Positions 58,758 to 64,000 of a stretch of DNA of 64,000 bases are shown piece by piece (position 1 is the stretch's first letter; each line of letters starts with the position of its first letter). The notes beneath the pieces are model-generated. The model was not told where the DNA came from and did no database searches. It saw only the letters and a list, made by a program, of their open reading frames with translations. The translations under genes were made by a program, and so were the position numbers. Where the stretch lies: contig CM035167.1 of assembly GCA_020205615.1 (NCBI GenBank), positions 57,991,023 to 58,055,022 of the forward strand. The letters run 5' to 3'. Source of the DNA: Panax quinquefolius. Taxonomy: Eukaryota > Streptophyta > Magnoliopsida > Apiales > Araliaceae.

Positions 58758-59809
58758 TGACGCCCCCAAATTCGGGTATCTTCCAACCCGACAGATAGTG
58801 CTACACCGTGCTACAGTTCACACAATCATTCAATTGAAATACCTCAAAAGAACGAATATGTCTTATATATATTCAAAATAATATTAACGTCCTCCCGGTT
58901 CTTTATAACCGTTACATCTTTTTTTGTCATAATATAAGATATTATCATTACAAAACCTATACTATTACATAGGTAATCTATGGGTTCGCCTTAGCCTTCC
59001 CTTTATCCTTGTCGGATCCGTCGGTCCGTTCGGTCTTAGCTGCATTCATATGGTTCAAGCAAGAGTGAGCCTAACTAGCTCAACAAGTACAACAATTCTA
59101 GTAAAATAGCATGCTTGAGACATAGGAATCATATATCTTCAATAACTGAACAATAGTTATGAAGTACTATTGATAATTCAAAATAGCACTTCTTTTCTTT
59201 CCAAAACGTTTTACTACAACAATATTTAGTAAAACGTCAATTCCCGGTCCAAGACCATGAGCATTTCATAAGTACTTTGAAAAGGACATCCCGACCACGA
59301 AAGTCAAGTAAGTCCCAAGATAGCTTACGAGCACGTCTAGGTGATCAGCCTATAGTACTCTATGTTGATCAACACTACATTCATTAAACGTGTATATGTT
59401 TAAGTTGTGGAAACCTCACGTGCCTGTCGTTTGACGACAAAATAATTTAGCATAATCAGTCTCCTTTTGAAAACCACAACAATATTAGTTTGGTAAATCA
59501 TTTTCCATACTTGAAAGATTAACAGGAATTTAACATATCGCAAGTCTAGCTAAAGGAATTGGCGTTGACTTCATCAGACATTAACTCATGCGAAGAATAC
59601 ATGAATCACAAAGCTTGTCAAGATCAAACTGGAACAAGGGTTAGAGTACTTGCCTTTAGCGTCTGCTACAGTTTATAACACGTGCACTTTAAGTCTTTAA
59701 GGTCTCTATAGTAAATAATAACATCACATAACACATTAGGTCATGAATAATCATACATGGTTCCTAAAGAATCTTACCCTTCTTCTCAATCTAGTTACGT
59801 ATTAGATTT
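58758..59809 (-). mobile_element. LTR-like region of a further gypsy family, minus orientation
   Basis: It begins tgacgcccccaaattcgggt and contains gtgagcctaactagctcaac (about 59065), the reversed form of the gagctagttgagctcac word in A and D LTRs. No coding sequence. Its other end is not defined; the copia LTR starts at about 59810. Confidence 0.5.
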
Positions 59810-62803
59810 GTTATTGTCAGGAATAAACATGTGAATGATATTCCTATTTAATATATAATTTGATTATGATATATATGTGAATGAATATGCAAGTATGCTT
59901 GCATTAAGAAAAGATGTAAAGTCCTTTGATAGATAATAGAAGTATATGTACAAGGACTTAGAATGAATTGATCAAATATGTTAGGTTGATCCTACATAAG
60001 CAAAACAGCTTTGTAAAGTCCTTAAAAAGAAATGATGTACAAGGACTATAAATATAGAAAGATCAAGCTTGTTAGGTTGATCTTATGATGTAATAGATGA
60101 AGTTTGTCGATCGATCGAGAACCTTTGCACTAGAAGTCGAGAGTCCGCCAGAGAGTCGAGGTTTACTCGAGAGCTATCGAGGCAGAATAAGAGTATGCAA
60201 GATAGTAGATCTCGGAGTTCGTAGACTTTTAGGGGAAATGAAGAAGGATCGTAGTGTGTCAAGTAGAGCTTCCTCAGGATCGTAGTGTGCTGAGGAAGTC
60301 ATGTTCAGAATCATAGAGACAACACCTTGCCTTCTGGCCGACGGGCCATCCATCTGCGAAGCCAAGTCAGGATAGTAGACCACACTCTGAGTTCGTAGAG
60401 TCCAATGACTACATGCAGAGATCGCAGTCGAGCAAGATCAAATGAAGACAACAAGCCCAAGGCAGAAATCGTAGAGTGTCAAGATATGATCTCAGGATCG
60501 TAGTGTCTGCACAAGCCAAAGCTGAATCGTAGAGTGCAGAACTATGACCTCAACAAAAGTGCTCATAATGCCAAGGTTGAATTGTAGAGCATACACGGTT
60601 CTCAACAAATGAGCACTCCCAGAATATCCAAAGGAACGAAGCCTCTAGTTTAAGCTGCAAGCTACATCCAAGGAAACCAGAGAGCACTCAACGAATGGCA
60701 TGCATACTAACAGAAGATCTAAGGACCAACCCAATCAGCATCAAGAGTGAGTTGTAAGGCCATTCATGATGAAGTCTTCCACAAGGAGATCCAAAGAAGA
60801 CTTTAGAAGCTGACTAAGGAAAGTCAGCTAATGCAGTAGCTATCAAGTGAACAGAAGACAACGATCTTGGAAGCAACTAAGATCGTAGTGTTTGCCAAAC
60901 AAAAAAGGAACTGATGAAAGGTGAACCGAGATACTGGTGAGCCTCTGAAGAGCAAGTCTAAAGTGATTAAGTGCAGGGTCAGTTCATTGATGATAAGTGA
61001 ACGGGAGATCACAAGGAGAAAGCAAGCTGGACGCGCCACAAATCAAGTGTCTTGATATTCGAAGGGACCGAGAAGGAAATTAGGCCATCGGTCTCTAAGA
61101 ACAAGATTAAAAACGAAGTATTGAAGCACTGCACAATATAAGGAAGAGGTGTTCTATATTGAAGATCCAATCAACACTCTTCAAGATCGTAGTGTTAACT
61201 CAACCAGTCAATGAGTGACACTCAACAAGACACTACGATCAGGTCCTTGAAGACGTGCATCAGAATCATAGAGTTCGAATAGCTAAAGACTGAAGCATTA
61301 ACAAAGGTTCAATCTGAAGGGTAAATATTCGGACAAGTGCTTATTGAGAGCATCGATGCAATAGGACAACCGCTGATCGAGAAATCAGAAAGAGGTAATA
61401 AAGTCTTCGACCTGCCCAAGACATTAAAGTGATACATCTGACAAGGTAGGTGAAATAGTAGACTGCATCGTCAGAAAAAGTATGACATGTCACATCAAGC
61501 AGTCTACCTCAAGCAACTCGAGATCTGTGAAGAGATTTGAATAGCCTTCAACGGCTACTTTCCAACGGAAGGATTGGGAAGAAGTATAAATCTAGAAGAG
61601 CTTCAAAGATCAAAGGTTGCTGGAGTTATCTAGTTTGGAGAGAAGGTGGACTGATCTAAACCATGTGAAACAGTGAGTCCAAAGGCTCACTCTACGATCC
61701 ACCAAGAACACTCAGAAGTCAGATAAAAAAAGAGGTAGAAGTGAGAGTTCTACTATGTAGAAGTGAGAGTTCTACTACATGAAGAGTGTTCTGAACTGCC
61801 GAGAGAAAGAAGAGCATTATGTCATCTTGATGTCCATCATGGGAAGACTCAAGTACTATAGAGAAAAGCCTACAGGCATCTTAGCAAGTCCATCATGAGA
61901 AGGCATCAAGTAGAAAGAAGGAAGATCACAAATGCCATCTTGGTGTCAAGCGTGAAAGCTTCTAAGTACCTAACGTAAGAGCTTACGGTCATCTTGGAAG
62001 CCTATCATGTAAACGACCATCAAGTACCAAGGAGAAGGATCTTCAAGGCAGTTCATAAAGGGGTCATCTGAAGTGGTTGAGTATCCGAAGAAGCTGAGCA
62101 TCATGCAACACTCAGCTGCACTTCAAGGATGATCAAGCCAAGCTGCTATTGATAGAAGATGTTCAGAGCATGAAGACATCTTAGCAACTCAGCACCAACT
62201 CCAACAATAACAACTCAACAAAGCCAGGGCCTGAGGGGTCCTTGTCCGAAGGGACTAAACAAAGCGGGGCGTAAGGGTCCTTGTCCAGAAGGGACTAAAT
62301 GAAGTTCCAAGCCTGCTGGGCTTGAAGAGTTCTAGGGAACTAGAGGAGTCCCAAGTGCTGGCCTTGAAGAGTTCTTAGTGAATCAAGTCCTAAGGTCACC
62401 GGCCTTGAAGGAATCTTAGTGATTGTGGTCTTGCCCTTCCTTAGTGGAAATCCTACTAGTTGAAAGCAGAAGAGTGGATTAGGAGCTTGAGTCTCTGAAC
62501 CACTTAAACCCCCCCTGTGTCTTTTATATTATGTCATTTACATTATATACTATAACTGCTATAACTGCTATGTATGTTTTAACTGCTTACAACTAAACTT
62601 ACTCTACGAACAATGTATGTTTGATTATTAATATATCAATGAAGGGGATCTTTTACTTATTCCGTTGTGCTTGAAAAGATTCTTATGTTTGTCATATGTT
62701 AATTATGAACAATATAATATAAACCAGAAAAGTATTTGAAATAAAAAGGATCTATTCAACCCCCCACCCCTTCTAGATCTATTGTGCCCTCTGGGAACTA
62801 ACA
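59810..62803 (+). mobile_element. 5' LTR of a SIRE/Maximus-type copia element
   Basis: The right end (ctctgggaactaaca, 62803) is fixed by the primer binding site next to it. The left end is uncertain, with tgttattgtcagg near 59809 the best TG start. It has a TATA-like tATAAAT at 61585-61591 and about a dozen ATCGTAGAGT or GATCGTAGTGT words (60250-61700). Long imperfect purine-rich repeats (ccttgtccgaagggac, 62241 and 62279; cttgaagagttct) are also present. It aligns with 6276-7750 over scattered blocks. Open frames of 60-71 codons inside it are not genes. Confidence 0.75.
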
Positions 62804-62805
62804 AT

Positions 62806-62817
62806 TGGTATCAGAGC
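62806..62817 (+). promoter_or_regulatory. Primer binding site of the SIRE-type copia element
   Basis: TGGTATCAGAGC, a perfect match to the initiator methionine tRNA type, two bases after the LTR (aca/at/tggtatc). Confidence 0.92.
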
Positions 62818-64000
62818 AGGTTCTCATGCTATATTCAAAAGCTAACTGCTTTGAGTTTGATCCCAGGCACTAACATTGTTCTAAACTTAGTGTAGTAGTA
62901 AGTAACTTGTTATATGCAGATGAGCTCACATGTTGGAAATATTGTGTATAGGTTAAATGTGTATATACATCTGAAGCTGCTCAGATTAGTTCATGGTCTC
63001 TATTGGTACATCAACAAGACCAATCATAGCCTGCAGTCAATCTTGTAGTCCTAAGACTAGACGAGAGAACTCAAGAGACATCAATGACAAAGAGTCAAGC
63101 ACCCACCAGTCTGAAAGATGAAGAAGCCATACATGCTAATAAATGCTTATCGAGAGAAGAAAGAAGATCTTCTCAAACTTATGTCTGGCCAACCAATAGC
63201 TGGGTGCAAACTCTTTCAGCTAAAGGATGTCAAAGATCTTAATGCTGAGATTCTCTTGGCCTATATCTTCAAGACCACTACTGATTGATTAAAGGCCGAT
63301 AAGAGCAATAAGCTGTCAGGAGCAAAAGTAAAGCTATGCACATCAATACCTAAACTCAGTATATCTATGATAAATGACTATTTAGTAACTGACAGTAAAA
63401 AGGTATGGTTCCTCACTATTATAAATGTACATCATAATTACATCTTCTTATGAACTATAACAGTATTCTGTCAAGGAGTCATAATCTACATAAAAAAGGT
63501 GAAGAGAGAAAGTAACCTGAGGATGGAAACTCAAATGACTATAAACTTTTTCTCCATCCAAGTTTTAGGTTGAAGATGACATCTTGAAGGAAATCTGAAA
63601 TGGGGCATAAGAGCATCACAGGCCTAATAAACTTTTTGTGAAGTAATCTTTGCTGGTGGGTTAGTATGTATGTACAAGCCTATGTTCTAAGTGTTTGACA
63701 ACACACAAAGCATTATCAGTTTTGCAAGAGGATCTTGCTGATTCACAGAAACTGATCACCTCAATGAATTAACTAGATACTCCTAAATCGTAGAGTTGAT
63801 TCTCACTCTGTGAACACTTAAACATTGTGAACATAACCCAGTGAATGATGAAACCATCATAGATAGAGAGTGTATAATTAGATGCCAAATCCTACACACA
63901 CTCACCATCATGCATCTCAAAAATGTATTATCATAAGATAGTTGCATGCATGAATATGTCGTTTAGTGATAAATATGATGATTATCCAAATAAGAGGAAC
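62818..64000 (+). mobile_element. Leader and start of the internal region of the SIRE-type element
   Basis: It continues to the window edge. Apart from the short frame at 63118-63288, coding sequence is broken. An ATCGTAGAGT word occurs at 63787. No knuckle or protease motif is reached before 64000. Confidence 0.6.
63118..63288 (+). CDS. Short unidentified ORF in the SIRE-type leader (56 codons)
   Basis: It reads MKKPYMLINAYREKKEDLLK at its start and contains AGCKLFQLKDVKDLNAEILL, then a TGA; coding-like sequence continues after the stop (LKADKSNKLSGAKVKL). Lysine-rich N-terminus, no signal peptide or membrane segment. It could be a fragment of gag or of a leader ORF. I do not recognise it. 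Confidence 0.3.
   Translation: MKKPYMLINAYREKKEDLLKLMSGQPIAGCKLFQLKDVKDLNAEILLAYIFKTTTD

Noticed and set aside
58600..58881. A 93-codon plus frame
   Set aside because: It crosses the junction of the Athila tail and two LTR fragments and has no recognisable domain.

Overview
The window is nuclear DNA from a flowering plant, most likely a eudicot with a large repeat-rich genome. Every confidently recognised coding sequence is either a broken transposable-element gene or a piece of host gene carried inside a transposon. I see no intact host gene, no tRNA or rRNA gene and no bacterial-type organisation. The species cannot be named from the sequence.

The window is a stack of nested insertions. 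The oldest layer on the left is a minus-strand Ty3/gypsy element (family B, chromovirus of Tekay/Del type). Its 3' LTR starts at 416 and ends at 14457. It is split by a CACTA transposon (972-3676, TSD tca), a truncated SIRE/Maximus-type copia element (about 3946-7750) and a second CACTA element (9723 to about 14145). Its internal region (14458-27985, pol to gag on the minus strand) is split by a complete gypsy element of family A (14644-23152, TSD gcttc).

At 27985 the sequence switches to plus-strand family B. There is a 47-bp remnant of a 3' internal end, a full LTR (28033-31101), a primer binding site, an extra open reading frame ahead of gag, and gag-pol up to 36035 in integrase. Two overlapping 3' LTR fragments follow. 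The second is split by a complete family D gypsy element (37056-48452, TSD aagtt), which itself carries a solo LTR (42403-44268, TSD gcgac). The right part is an Athila-lineage gypsy element (about 50282-58666) with a family A solo LTR inserted in it (51987-54589, TSD taatc). After that come LTR fragments of at least one further family (58667 to about 59809), then a SIRE-type copia 5' LTR (about 59810-62803) with its primer binding site and the start of its internal region.

Most gypsy genes are interrupted by stops and frameshifts, so autonomous activity is unlikely. The most notable content is: (i) the first CACTA element, which carries intron-containing pieces of two unrelated host genes, ketol-acid reductoisomerase and an OCT7/NiaP-type transporter; (ii) the head-to-head family B gag-pol copies, which could yield long fold-back RNA if read through from the family A LTR; (iii) an acidic, coiled-coil pre-gag reading frame in family B; (iv) repeat arrays of short inverted motifs in the LTRs, including a recurrent ATCGTAGAGT-like word in the SIRE-type element. 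Alignments here were made by eye, so boundaries without a target-site duplication are approximate.
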